DNA from: LGRD01 sp031415135
Lineage (GTDB): Bacteria > Pseudomonadota > Gammaproteobacteria > Burkholderiales > Burkholderiaceae_C
Length of the DNA: 31,950 nt
NCBI GenBank assembly: GCA_031415135.1
Contig: JANORB010000222.1
Span: forward strand, 1-31,950
Direction of reading: 5' to 3'
Made by a program: the position numbers and the translations under genes. The notes beneath the pieces are model-generated. The model saw nothing but the letters and a program-made list of their open reading frames with translations. It did no database searches and had not been told where the DNA came from. The stretch's first letter is position 1. Each line of letters starts with the position of its first letter. This document shows positions 1 through 6,454 of this stretch, in pieces.

Positions 1-1417
1 GCGCCATCACCTTGGCAACCGCTTCGGTGCGGCGCGCGACGCCGAGCTTTTGGTACAGCGCTGAAAGCTGGTTGCGCACCGTGGCGGGGCTGCGGTGCCG
101 CAATGCGGCGATCTGTTCGGTGGAGTGTCCGGCGGACAGGAGCCTGAGCAGCTCTCGGTCGCGGATGTTGAGTTCGAGGGGGCTCGTGGTTGGAGATGCC
201 GATCCTGGGTCGAGAGGAACCCAGCCGATGGCGCGGTCGTACCCCGCCACCCCTGCCCCCAGGCTGAACCGCTGCGCGTCCGCCCGCGCCTGTTTACGCA
301 TCGGTATCTGCGCCACGCGGTTGTTGAGCATTTCCACCGTGGCCCGCGCAATCGCATGAACATCGAAGAAATCAACCAAGCGCCCGTTCTCCCCATCCCG
401 AATCACCTCCCTGACCGGCGCGGTGTTCGAGGCAACGATCGGCACGCCGCAGCCCATCGCTTCGAGCAAAGACCAGCTCAGCACGAACGGATAGCTCAGG
501 TACACGTGCGCGGCCGACACTTGCAGCACGCGCAGGTACTGCGCATACGGCACGCGCCCGAGGAAGTGCGTTCGCGCCGGGTCCAGCGATACCTGGCCCA
601 GCATGTGCTCGCGCCAGTTGTTCGCGCCCTTGGGCCGCGCTCCGTAGCTGACCTCGTCACCGCCGACGATCAGCGCGTGGCAACGCGGGTGGGCTTTCTG
701 AATCCGTTCCAGCGAGCGCATGAAGATGTGAAACCCGCGATACGGCTCCAGGTTGCGCGCCACGCAGGTGACAACAGGGTCGCCCGCCCTCAGCACCACG
801 CCGCTCGGTGTGATGACACTTGCGGCCGGGTCCGGCGTCAGCACGGCGGTGTTGATGCCTTCATGCTGCACGCCGATCTTGGGCAGAAAGATCTGCGGGT
901 GCCGGCCGCGCTGCCAGTGGGTGGGGCTGATGGCGGCATCGCAGTTCGTCAGGTTCAGCGTGTGCAGCGCGTTCCAGGTGCGGATGCGCGCGCGGTCGTC
1001 AAAGCTGAGCGGGAACTCGGGGTCGAAGCCCAGGTCGGCACCTTGTGCGCTGTAGTACCACTCGCACAGGTGGATGAGCCGGGCGTTCGGGTACACGTCT
1101 TTGGCGTACAGGGTTTCGCCCCAGCCGGGGTGGGCCACGATGGCCTCGGGCGTGAAGCCGTTTTGGCGCAGTTGCAGCATGGTGCGCGCTGTGGCCTGGC
1201 CGTGCAGCGTGGCGGCTTCCATCTGGCGCAGGTAGGGGTGCTGCTCGGTGTGCACCGCTCGGGTCAGTGTGTAGCGGTGCAGCTTGTCGAAGCCCGGCAA
1301 GCCGGGGGCTGTGTCGCGGCCCAGCGCACGCACGTCCCAGCCGGGGCGCTGTGCCCAGGTCTTGGCCAGGTGGCCGAATTGGCCGGGGAAGTTTTGGTGG
1401 ATGACGAGGATGCGCAT
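1..1417 (-). CDS. GT4-family glycosyltransferase fused to a C-terminal LuxR-type HTH (partial, runs off left edge)
   Basis: Reading from ATG at 1417, the frame stays open to the window edge (472 codons, no stop). Residues 1-400 look like a GT-B glycosyltransferase: the N-terminus is MRILVIHQNFPGQFGHLA, an acceptor-domain region lies around 90-200, and a family-1/4 donor-site segment with SLLEAMGCGVPIVASN lies near 310-330. After a short Pro/Ser-rich linker, residues about 414-472 match a LuxR (GerE) helix-turn-helix, with ELLRLLSAGHSTEQIAAL and ATVRNQLSALYQKLGV. I re-read the junction codon by codon (positions 170-420) and found no stop. The gene lies downstream of hlyD in the type I secretion locus, so a role in glycosylating a secreted adhesin or surface product is inferred. 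The HTH could confer DNA binding or be a repurposed protein-interaction domain. The true C-terminus is outside the window. The glycosyltransferase call is strong; the function of the fusion is unknown. Confidence 0.88.
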   Translation of the reverse strand, partial: MRILVIHQNFPGQFGHLAKTWAQRPGWDVRALGRDTAPGLPGFDKLHRYTLTRAVHTEQHPYLRQMEAATLHGQATARTMLQLRQNGFTPEAIVAHPGWGETLYAKDVYPNARLIHLCEWYYSAQGADLGFDPEFPLSFDDRARIRTWNALHTLNLTNCDAAISPTHWQRGRHPQIFLPKIGVQHEGINTAVLTPDPAASVITPSGVVLRAGDPVVTCVARNLEPYRGFHIFMRSLERIQKAHPRCHALIVGGDEVSYGARPKGANNWREHMLGQVSLDPARTHFLGRVPYAQYLRVLQVSAAHVYLSYPFVLSWSLLEAMGCGVPIVASNTAPVREVIRDGENGRLVDFFDVHAIARATVEMLNNRVAQIPMRKQARADAQRFSLGAGVAGYDRAIGWVPLDPGSASPTTSPLELNIRDRELLRLLSAGHSTEQIAALRHRSPATVRNQLSALYQKLGVARRTEAVAKVMA

Positions 1418-1491
1418 CACGACTTCCCGAAGCCTTCGACCGCCGACGCTCGTGCGGTCAGAATGTAGAAATACTCCATTGGCGTACAGAA

Positions 1492-1650
1492 TTGCAGCTC
1501 ACGGAACTTGTCGAAACGCCGACCTTCACCCGCCTCGTCACCGCACTGCTCACCGGCGATGAACACCTGGCGTTGCAGAACCTGTTGCTGACCGACCCGC
1601 AGCGCGATGCTTTGATTCGAAGTGTCAAAGAACTGGCGAAGGAGTTGTGA
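1492..1650 (+). pseudogene. RelE/HigB-like toxin remnant with internal deletion
   Basis: The frame from TTG 1492 to TGA 1650 encodes only 52 residues. Its first part (LVETPTFTRLVTALLTGDEH, then LALQNLLL) resembles the N-terminus of RelE/HigB-type (gp49-like) toxins, which are usually about 105-110 aa. The last part (QRDALIRSVKELAKEL) resembles their C-terminus. The central beta-sheet core with the basic catalytic or RNA-contacting residues is absent, consistent with an in-frame deletion of about 55-60 codons. There is no ATG in frame upstream. The stop lies 1 nt before the ATG of the XRE antitoxin, the usual toxin-then-antitoxin order of HigBA-like operons. The product is unlikely to be an active nuclease. 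It could alternatively be an unrelated small ORF, but both halves and the position argue for a decayed toxin. Confidence 0.6.
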
Positions 1651-1651
1651 A

Positions 1652-1945
1652 ATGGACAAGACCTTGTTCAACGACTTGGTGCAGAGCCTGAAAGAGGCAA
1701 AAACGCTGGCTCGTGGCAAGAAGCGGCCAGTGGGCCGGCATGCGCCGCTGCCCGACACCGATGTGCAAGCCGTGCGCGAGCACACCGGTTTGTCGCAAAG
1801 CGAATTTGCCCGCTTGATGCGCGTGAGCACGCGCACCTTGCAGAACTGGGAGCAGCACCGCCGCCGGCCCACCGGCCCTGCGGCAGCCTTGCTCACCATG
1901 GTGGCAACGGCCCCGGAGGTCGTGCTCAAGACTTTGCATTCCTGA
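1652..1945 (+). CDS. XRE/HigA-type antitoxin transcriptional repressor
   Basis: This 97-aa protein has an acidic-to-basic N-terminus followed by a Cro/C1-type helix-turn-helix at about residues 38-75: the recognition region includes TGLSQSEFARLMRVSTRTL and then NWEQHRRRPTGPA. It is typical of HigA/NadS-like antitoxins, which bind their cognate toxin and repress their own promoter. ATG 1652 is chosen because it follows the toxin-remnant stop by one base and the N-terminus MDKTLFNDLVQSLKEA is family-like. The gene ends 18 bp before the stop of hlyD on the other strand (convergent). Its cognate toxin appears internally deleted, leaving an orphan DNA-binding protein whose natural operator region also lies upstream of the divergent glycosyltransferase gene. 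Confidence 0.85.
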   Translation: MDKTLFNDLVQSLKEAKTLARGKKRPVGRHAPLPDTDVQAVREHTGLSQSEFARLMRVSTRTLQNWEQHRRRPTGPAAALLTMVATAPEVVLKTLHS

Positions 1946-1963
1946 AGCGCAAACAGGCTCATC

Positions 1964-3478
1964 TCACCGCTCCCCCAAGCTTTCACTCACCGCCGTCTGC
2001 ACCGGGCTGAGCAAGTAGTCGATCACACGCCGCTTGCCGGTCTTGATCTCGGCGGTCAGGTTCATCCCCGGGCTCAGGTTGATGCGTTTGCCGTCGATGG
2101 CGATGCTGCTTTGCGCGAGCGTCAGCGTGGCCGGGAAGATCGCGCCGCGCTTCTCGTCGTTCACCGCATCGGCGCTCACGCTCTTCACCGTGGCGTCCAC
2201 GGTGCCGTAGCGGGTGAACGGGAAGGTCTCCAGCTTGATGGCCGCGGTTTGGCCGGCGCTGACGAAGCCGATGTCCTTGTTGTCGATCACCACCTCGGCG
2301 GTGACCTGTGCGTCTTTGGGCACGATGACCATCAGCACCTGGGCGGGCGTCACCACGCCGCCCCGGGTATGGATGGCCACTTGCTGCACGGTGCCGGCCA
2401 CCGGCGCGGTGAGCTGCATGAGCCGGCTGCGCTGTTCGGTCTTGCTGCGTTCTTGCGTGAGTTGCTGGCGCTTCAGCGTGGCCTGGGCCTGGCGGTCGCT
2501 CAGGGTGCGCTGGGTTTCGGCCAGGTAGGCGCCGCGGTTGTTGTCGGTTTCGACCAGCGCCGCTTGCGCCTCTGCCAGGCGGGCGCGCTGGGTGGCCAGG
2601 TCGCGCTCTTGTTCTATGCGCTCGCGCGTGCGGTCTTGGCCGGCGTGGCTGGACATGAAACCCTGGTCGGCCAAGCCTTTGAAGTCGGCTTCGCGTTGTT
2701 GGGCGATGGGGAGCGTGGCTTCGAGCTTGGTGATGGTTTCGCGGACCGTGGCTATTTCGGCCTGGCGGCGCGATTGTTCGGCGCTGAGTTTGGAGAGTTT
2801 GGCGGTGATGTCTAACCATTCGGCTTGCAGTTGGGGGCTTGCGCGGCTGCGTTGGCCCTCACTTGCAGTGCGCGCAGCGGCTTGCAGGCCGCTGCCGCTC
2901 GATGGGCTCGCCGCATGCGGCTCGAAAGCCCCATCTCGCCCCCTGACCTCTCCCAAAGGGAGAGGGGGAAGCGGCGCTTTTCCAGTTCGCAAAGCGGTCA
3001 TCAGCAAGCTCGCGCGCTGCTCTTCAGACGTCGCCGCGCTGAGTTGCTCTTGCACGCTGGCGCTGTCGGCACTCGCGTTGGTGGCGTCCAACTCCACCAG
3101 CACCTGGCCTATCTGTACTGCATCACCGTCTTTGACCAGCACGCGCTTGACGATGCCGGCTTCCAGCGGCTGCAGGGTCTTGGTGCGCTCGCTGACCACG
3201 ATGCGGCCTTGGGCGACGGCGACGATGTCGATCTTGCCGAAGACGGCCCAGGCGAGCGCGATCACGAACAGCAGGCACAGCGCAATCGCCACGCGGCGTG
3301 GTGCCGGATGGGCGGGCGTGGTTTGCAGGCTGAGCGCGGCAGGCAGGAATGCGGCTTCGTCGGCCAGCAGCTTGGGGCCGGCCAGTTCGCGCCGGGCGGC
3401 CCAGGCGGCGCGCAGGATGGCGCCGTAGCGGGCCAGCAAATCCCGCGCCGGATGGCGGCCGCTTGCGGTTGTCGTCAT
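1964..3478 (-). CDS. hlyD: HlyD-family type I secretion membrane-fusion (periplasmic adaptor) protein
   Basis: This 504-aa adaptor links the inner-membrane ABC exporter to a TolC-like outer-membrane channel. The order matches E. coli HlyD: cytoplasmic N-terminus with FLPAALSLQTTPAHPAPRR, one membrane helix at about 62-80, a lipoyl half-motif (LQPLEAGIVKRVLVKDGDAV) near 103-121, a long Gln/Ala/Glu-rich coiled coil at about 220-370, and a C-terminal beta-barrel ending PGMNLTAEIKTGKR. ATG 3478 fits the family N-terminus. An in-frame start at 3553 would add 25 residues and overlap the inverted repeat at 3513-3540. Residues about 165-215 (Pro/Gly/Ser-rich) have no counterpart in E. coli HlyD and coincide with a REP-like palindrome in the DNA. 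The gap to hlyB is filled by two plus-strand genes. No tolC is seen. Confidence 0.93.
   Translation of the reverse strand: MTTTASGRHPARDLLARYGAILRAAWAARRELAGPKLLADEAAFLPAALSLQTTPAHPAPRRVAIALCLLFVIALAWAVFGKIDIVAVAQGRIVVSERTKTLQPLEAGIVKRVLVKDGDAVQIGQVLVELDATNASADSASVQEQLSAATSEEQRASLLMTALRTGKAPLPPLPLGEVRGRDGAFEPHAASPSSGSGLQAAARTASEGQRSRASPQLQAEWLDITAKLSKLSAEQSRRQAEIATVRETITKLEATLPIAQQREADFKGLADQGFMSSHAGQDRTRERIEQERDLATQRARLAEAQAALVETDNNRGAYLAETQRTLSDRQAQATLKRQQLTQERSKTEQRSRLMQLTAPVAGTVQQVAIHTRGGVVTPAQVLMVIVPKDAQVTAEVVIDNKDIGFVSAGQTAAIKLETFPFTRYGTVDATVKSVSADAVNDEKRGAIFPATLTLAQSSIAIDGKRINLSPGMNLTAEIKTGKRRVIDYLLSPVQTAVSESLGER
2947..2965. repeat. REP/RIB-like palindrome inside hlyD
   Basis: An 8-bp perfect inverted repeat, CCTCTCCC-AAA-GGGAGAGG, is followed by a G run. 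Palindromes of the CCTCTCCC/GGGAGAGG type are familiar as dispersed intergenic repeats in proteobacteria. Here the element is read through in frame as part of a Pro/Leu/Gly-rich stretch of HlyD (around residues 168-180), at the start of a roughly 50-residue segment absent from E. coli HlyD. It is read as an insertion tolerated in the periplasmic coiled-coil region. Confidence 0.6.
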
Positions 3479-3512
3479 GCGTTTGCTCGGGGGCAGGTTG
3501 GGCGTCGAGCTT

Positions 3513-3540
3513 CCGATGGTGGCAAGATCAACACCATCGG
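3513..3540. promoter_or_regulatory. 28-bp inverted repeat, candidate operator between hlyD and the RHH gene
   Basis: The perfect arms CCGATGGTG and CACCATCGG (9 bp each) are separated by a 10-bp spacer. The repeat lies 34 bp upstream of the hlyD ATG (3478) and 65 bp upstream of the ribbon-helix-helix ATG (3606), in their shared divergent region. RHH antitoxins typically bind palindromic or repeated sites near their own promoters, so this is a good candidate operator that could affect both directions. A hairpin in the 5' leader is the alternative. No clear -35/-10 pair was identified. Confidence 0.5.
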
Positions 3541-3605
3541 CGCTGTCGAACACTCGCGCCCAACATCAAGACGCCTACTCAACCGCTGGCAAAGGAGCCG
3601 ACGCC

Positions 3606-3827
3606 ATGAGCGCATTGACCATTCGCCTGCCCGACGACAAGTACGAGCGCCTGAAGGCACTTTCCAAGCGGCGAGGCACGAGCGTGAACCGTTTGATCGA
3701 CGAGATGGCCACGCTGCTTCTGGCAGAGTTCGATGCCGAGGCGCGGTTCCAGATTCGAGCCGAGCGTGGCCGCGGCAAGGCCGCGCGCGGGGTTGAGTTG
3801 CTGCGCAAGGCCAGAGGTGTTGTGTGA
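3606..3827 (+). CDS. Ribbon-helix-helix (CopG/Arc-type) antitoxin-like DNA-binding protein
   Basis: This 73-aa protein opens with the RHH pattern: a beta-strand LTIRLPDDKYERLKALSKRR, then RGTSVNRLIDEMATLLL, giving strand-helix-turn-helix over residues 3-40. The C-terminal tail is basic (RAERGRGKAARGVELLRKA) and would contact a partner or DNA. Proteins of this type are usually antitoxins of VapB/HicB-like modules and are followed by a PIN-domain or HicA toxin. Here the next gene, 4 bp downstream, is a HicB-like domain instead, so no toxin is evident. An AAAGGAG Shine-Dalgarno lies about 8 nt upstream of ATG 3606. The gene is divergent from hlyD and lies within the secretion locus. Confidence 0.85.
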   Translation: MSALTIRLPDDKYERLKALSKRRGTSVNRLIDEMATLLLAEFDAEARFQIRAERGRGKAARGVELLRKARGVV

Positions 3828-3831
3828 GGCG

Positions 3832-4047
3832 ATGAAGCCCACAAGCTACAAGGGCTACACGGCCCGCATTGAGTACAGCGCGGACGACGAGTGCTTCGTC
3901 GGCCACCTGGCCGGGATCCGCGACATCGTGGGCTTTCACGGCAACTGTGCCGAGGAGGTGACGGCGGCGTTTAGCGAGGCGGTGGACGACTACTTGTCGG
4001 CTTGCGCGCAACTGGGCTCGGAGCCCAATAAGCCGTTGTCGAGTTGA
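3832..4047 (+). CDS. HicB-like antitoxin domain protein, truncated (no C-terminal RHH)
   Basis: This 71-aa protein contains the HicB N-terminal fold pattern: YKGYTARIEYSADDECFVGH, the IRDIVGFHGNCAEEV segment, and an AFSEAVDDYLSACAQLG helix. Full HicB antitoxins of this family run about 105-115 aa and continue, after a segment resembling EPEKPYSG, into an RHH or Arc-like DNA-binding domain. Here the protein stops right after EPNKPLSS, 8 bp before the stop codon of hlyB on the opposite strand. The likely cause is loss of the C-terminal domain at the junction with the secretion operon, with DNA binding perhaps supplied by the separate RHH protein just upstream. No HicA mRNA-interferase gene is present. 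Confidence 0.85.
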   Translation: MKPTSYKGYTARIEYSADDECFVGHLAGIRDIVGFHGNCAEEVTAAFSEAVDDYLSACAQLGSEPNKPLSS

Positions 4048-4055
4048 TGGCGCGT

Positions 4056-6320
4056 TCATGGCTGCGCCTCTGCGTCACCCTGGGCTGGCGCGCTGGGCGT
4101 CCCCGCTTGCATCGACCACAGGTGCGCATACAACCCACCGGACTGTTGAAGCAACGCATCGTGCGGTCCTTCCTCCACGATCCGCCCCTTGTCCATCACG
4201 ATGATGCGGTTCGCCTGCCGCACGCTGCTGAGCCGGTGGGCGATGATGATGACGGTGCGGCCTTTGCAGATGGCGCCCATGTTGCGTTGCAGGACCGCTT
4301 CGCTTTCGTAGTCGAGCGCGCTGGTGGCTTCGTCAAATATCAGCACGCGCGGGTTGGTGAACAGCGCGCGTGCAATCGCCACCCGCTGCTTCTGCCCGCC
4401 GCTCAAACCCGTGCCTTGTTCGCCGACCATGCCGTTGTAGCCTTCGGGCAGTTCGCTGATGAATTCGTGCGCGCCGGCCAGTTGCGCCGCGTGCATCACT
4501 GCCTCCAGCGGCGCGGCGGGGTCGGTGATGGCGATGTTCTCGCGCACGCTGCGGTTGAACAGCAGGTTCTCTTGCAGCACCACGCCGATCTGGCGGCGCA
4601 GTTGCGCGGCGTCGATGAGCGCGATGTCGATGCCGTCGACCAGCACCCGGCCCTGCTCGGGGCTGTACAGGCGCTGCACAAGTTTGGTCAGCGTGCTCTT
4701 GCCCGAGCCGCTGCGGCCGACGATGCCGATCACTTCGCCGGCCTTCACATCGATGCTCAGGTCGTGCAGCACGGGCGGCGCTTCCGGGCGATAACGAAAG
4801 CTGACCGCGTCGAATCGAATGTGGCCCTTGAGCGGCGGCAACTGCGCTCCCGCGGTGGCCGGCACTTCGGTGCGCGTGTTCAAGATGTCGCCCAGCCGCG
4901 CCATGGAGATGCCGGTCTGCTGAAAATCGGTCCACATCTGCGCCATGCGCATGATGGGTTGCGCCACGCGCTGGGCGAACATGTTGAACGCGACAAACTG
5001 GCCGACCGAAAGCTGTTGATCCATCACCAGGCGCGCGCCGTACCACAGCGTGGCGGCGCTCACCAGCTTGCCGATCAGGTTGATGCCCTCGTGGCCGTAG
5101 CTGGCCAGCGTCTGCGTCTTGAAGCTGGCCGACACGTAGGCCGCCAACTGGTCGTCCCAGCGCTTGGCAATCGCCGGCTCCAGCGCGCTGGCCTTGACGG
5201 TCTGGATGCCGGTGACGGTTTCCACCAGCAAGGCCTGGTTCTCGGCGCCACGCGCAAACTTTTCGTTCAGGCGTGCACGCAGGATCGGCATCAACGCCAG
5301 GCTCAGCATCACGTACAGCGGCAGGCTCACCAGCACGATCAGTGTGAGCGGCACGCTGTAGACAAACATCACGGCGATGAAGATCACCGAGAACAGCAGG
5401 TCGAGCACGAGAGTGAGCGAATTGCCAGTGAGAAAGCTGCGGATGTTTTCCAGCTCGCGCACACGCGCCACCGAGTCGCCAACGCGGCGCGCTTGAAAGT
5501 AAGCCAGCGGCAGGTTGATCAGGTGGCGGAACAGACGGGCGCCGAGTTCCACGTCGATGCGGCTGGTCGTGTGGCTGAACACATAGGTGCGCAAGGCGGT
5601 GAGCACACTTTCGAACAGCACCACGACAGTCAATCCGACCACCAGCACGTCCAGCGTGGTCAGGCCGCGATGCACGAGAACCTTGTCCATCACCACCTGA
5701 AAGAACAGCGGGCTGACCAGCGCGAAGAGTTGCAGGAACAGGCTGACCACCAGCACTTCGCCGAGCAGCCGGCGGTACTTGACGAGGCTGGGGATGAACC
5801 AGCTGAAGTCGAAGCGGGCCAGTTCGCCGGCGATGCTGGCGCGGCTGCTGATGAGGATCAGCTCACCGGTCCACTGCGCGGCGAATACTTCGAGCGGCTC
5901 GATGACGGGGCGGCTCGCCTGTGCTGTGCCGCCCGGGTCTTGGAACAGCACACGCTGGCCGTCGCATTGGGCCAGCACGACGAGCTTGGTAGCGCTCGCA
6001 GGACCAGCCGGATCGCGCAGCAGCGCGAGCGCGGGCAATGGCGACAGCGACAAGCGTTCGGCGCTCGTGCGAATACGCTTGGCTTTGAGGCCGAGTTGTT
6101 TCGCGGCGAGCAGCAGGTCGTCAACGCTGGGTTGATGGCTGGACGGCCAACCGAGCTGGTGAGCCAAGTGCCGTGGATCGGCAGCAATGTGGTGCAGCCT
6201 GGCGATCAGGCACAGCGCGGCGAGAGGTGACGATGAGTTTGAAGGCCCTTCGTGGGGCGATGTTTCGGGCGCTTGTTGGCCCTCGGCAGATGCATTCGCC
6301 GAGTGTCGAATTGATAACAA
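4056..6320 (-). CDS. hlyB: HlyB-type type I secretion ABC transporter with inactive C39-like domain
   Basis: This 754-aa permease/ATPase energises one-step export through HlyD and a TolC-like channel. It is very close to E. coli HlyB, for example SWFIPSLVKYRR and SPLFFQVVMDKVLVHRG. N-terminal residues about 32-160 form a C39-peptidase-like domain lacking the catalytic Cys (the CG of peptidase exporters is SP here), so it is expected to bind rather than cleave substrate. Six membrane helices lie at about 185-460. The ATPase has Walker A GRSGSGKST (535-543), LSGGQ (639-643), Walker B VLIFDEA (659-665) and the switch His of IIIAHRL. No ATG is available in frame upstream of the conserved region. 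TTG 6320, preceded by an eight-G run on the coding strand, is the most plausible start. Confidence 0.93.
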   Translation of the reverse strand: MLSIRHSANASAEGQQAPETSPHEGPSNSSSPLAALCLIARLHHIAADPRHLAHQLGWPSSHQPSVDDLLLAAKQLGLKAKRIRTSAERLSLSPLPALALLRDPAGPASATKLVVLAQCDGQRVLFQDPGGTAQASRPVIEPLEVFAAQWTGELILISSRASIAGELARFDFSWFIPSLVKYRRLLGEVLVVSLFLQLFALVSPLFFQVVMDKVLVHRGLTTLDVLVVGLTVVVLFESVLTALRTYVFSHTTSRIDVELGARLFRHLINLPLAYFQARRVGDSVARVRELENIRSFLTGNSLTLVLDLLFSVIFIAVMFVYSVPLTLIVLVSLPLYVMLSLALMPILRARLNEKFARGAENQALLVETVTGIQTVKASALEPAIAKRWDDQLAAYVSASFKTQTLASYGHEGINLIGKLVSAATLWYGARLVMDQQLSVGQFVAFNMFAQRVAQPIMRMAQMWTDFQQTGISMARLGDILNTRTEVPATAGAQLPPLKGHIRFDAVSFRYRPEAPPVLHDLSIDVKAGEVIGIVGRSGSGKSTLTKLVQRLYSPEQGRVLVDGIDIALIDAAQLRRQIGVVLQENLLFNRSVRENIAITDPAAPLEAVMHAAQLAGAHEFISELPEGYNGMVGEQGTGLSGGQKQRVAIARALFTNPRVLIFDEATSALDYESEAVLQRNMGAICKGRTVIIIAHRLSSVRQANRIIVMDKGRIVEEGPHDALLQQSGGLYAHLWSMQAGTPSAPAQGDAEAQP

Positions 6321-6454
6321 CGGTCCCCCCCCAGCGAGATGAAGTCTTGTGGTGAGATGAATTTTGCCGATGCTCGTGCGAGCAACGGGGGCCTCGTCCG
6401 GGGGGAGGCGGCACCCTCGAACGCGGGGTGCTCTTCCCCTTGCTCTGAAGATCC

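Noticed and set aside
95..1468. Plus-strand 457-codon open frame over the glycosyltransferase
   Set aside because: Arg/His/Val-rich with no family features; the minus-strand frame encodes a recognisable GT-B enzyme and LuxR domain.
3479..3553. Upstream ATG (3553) as the HlyD start
   Set aside because: The extra 25 residues have no counterpart in HlyD proteins and overlap the inverted repeat; ATG 3478 gives the usual N-terminus.
1418..4055. Integron cassette array explaining the two TA modules
   Set aside because: No attC-like inverted sites or integrase were recognised around the modules, and the secretion genes between them are not cassette-like.
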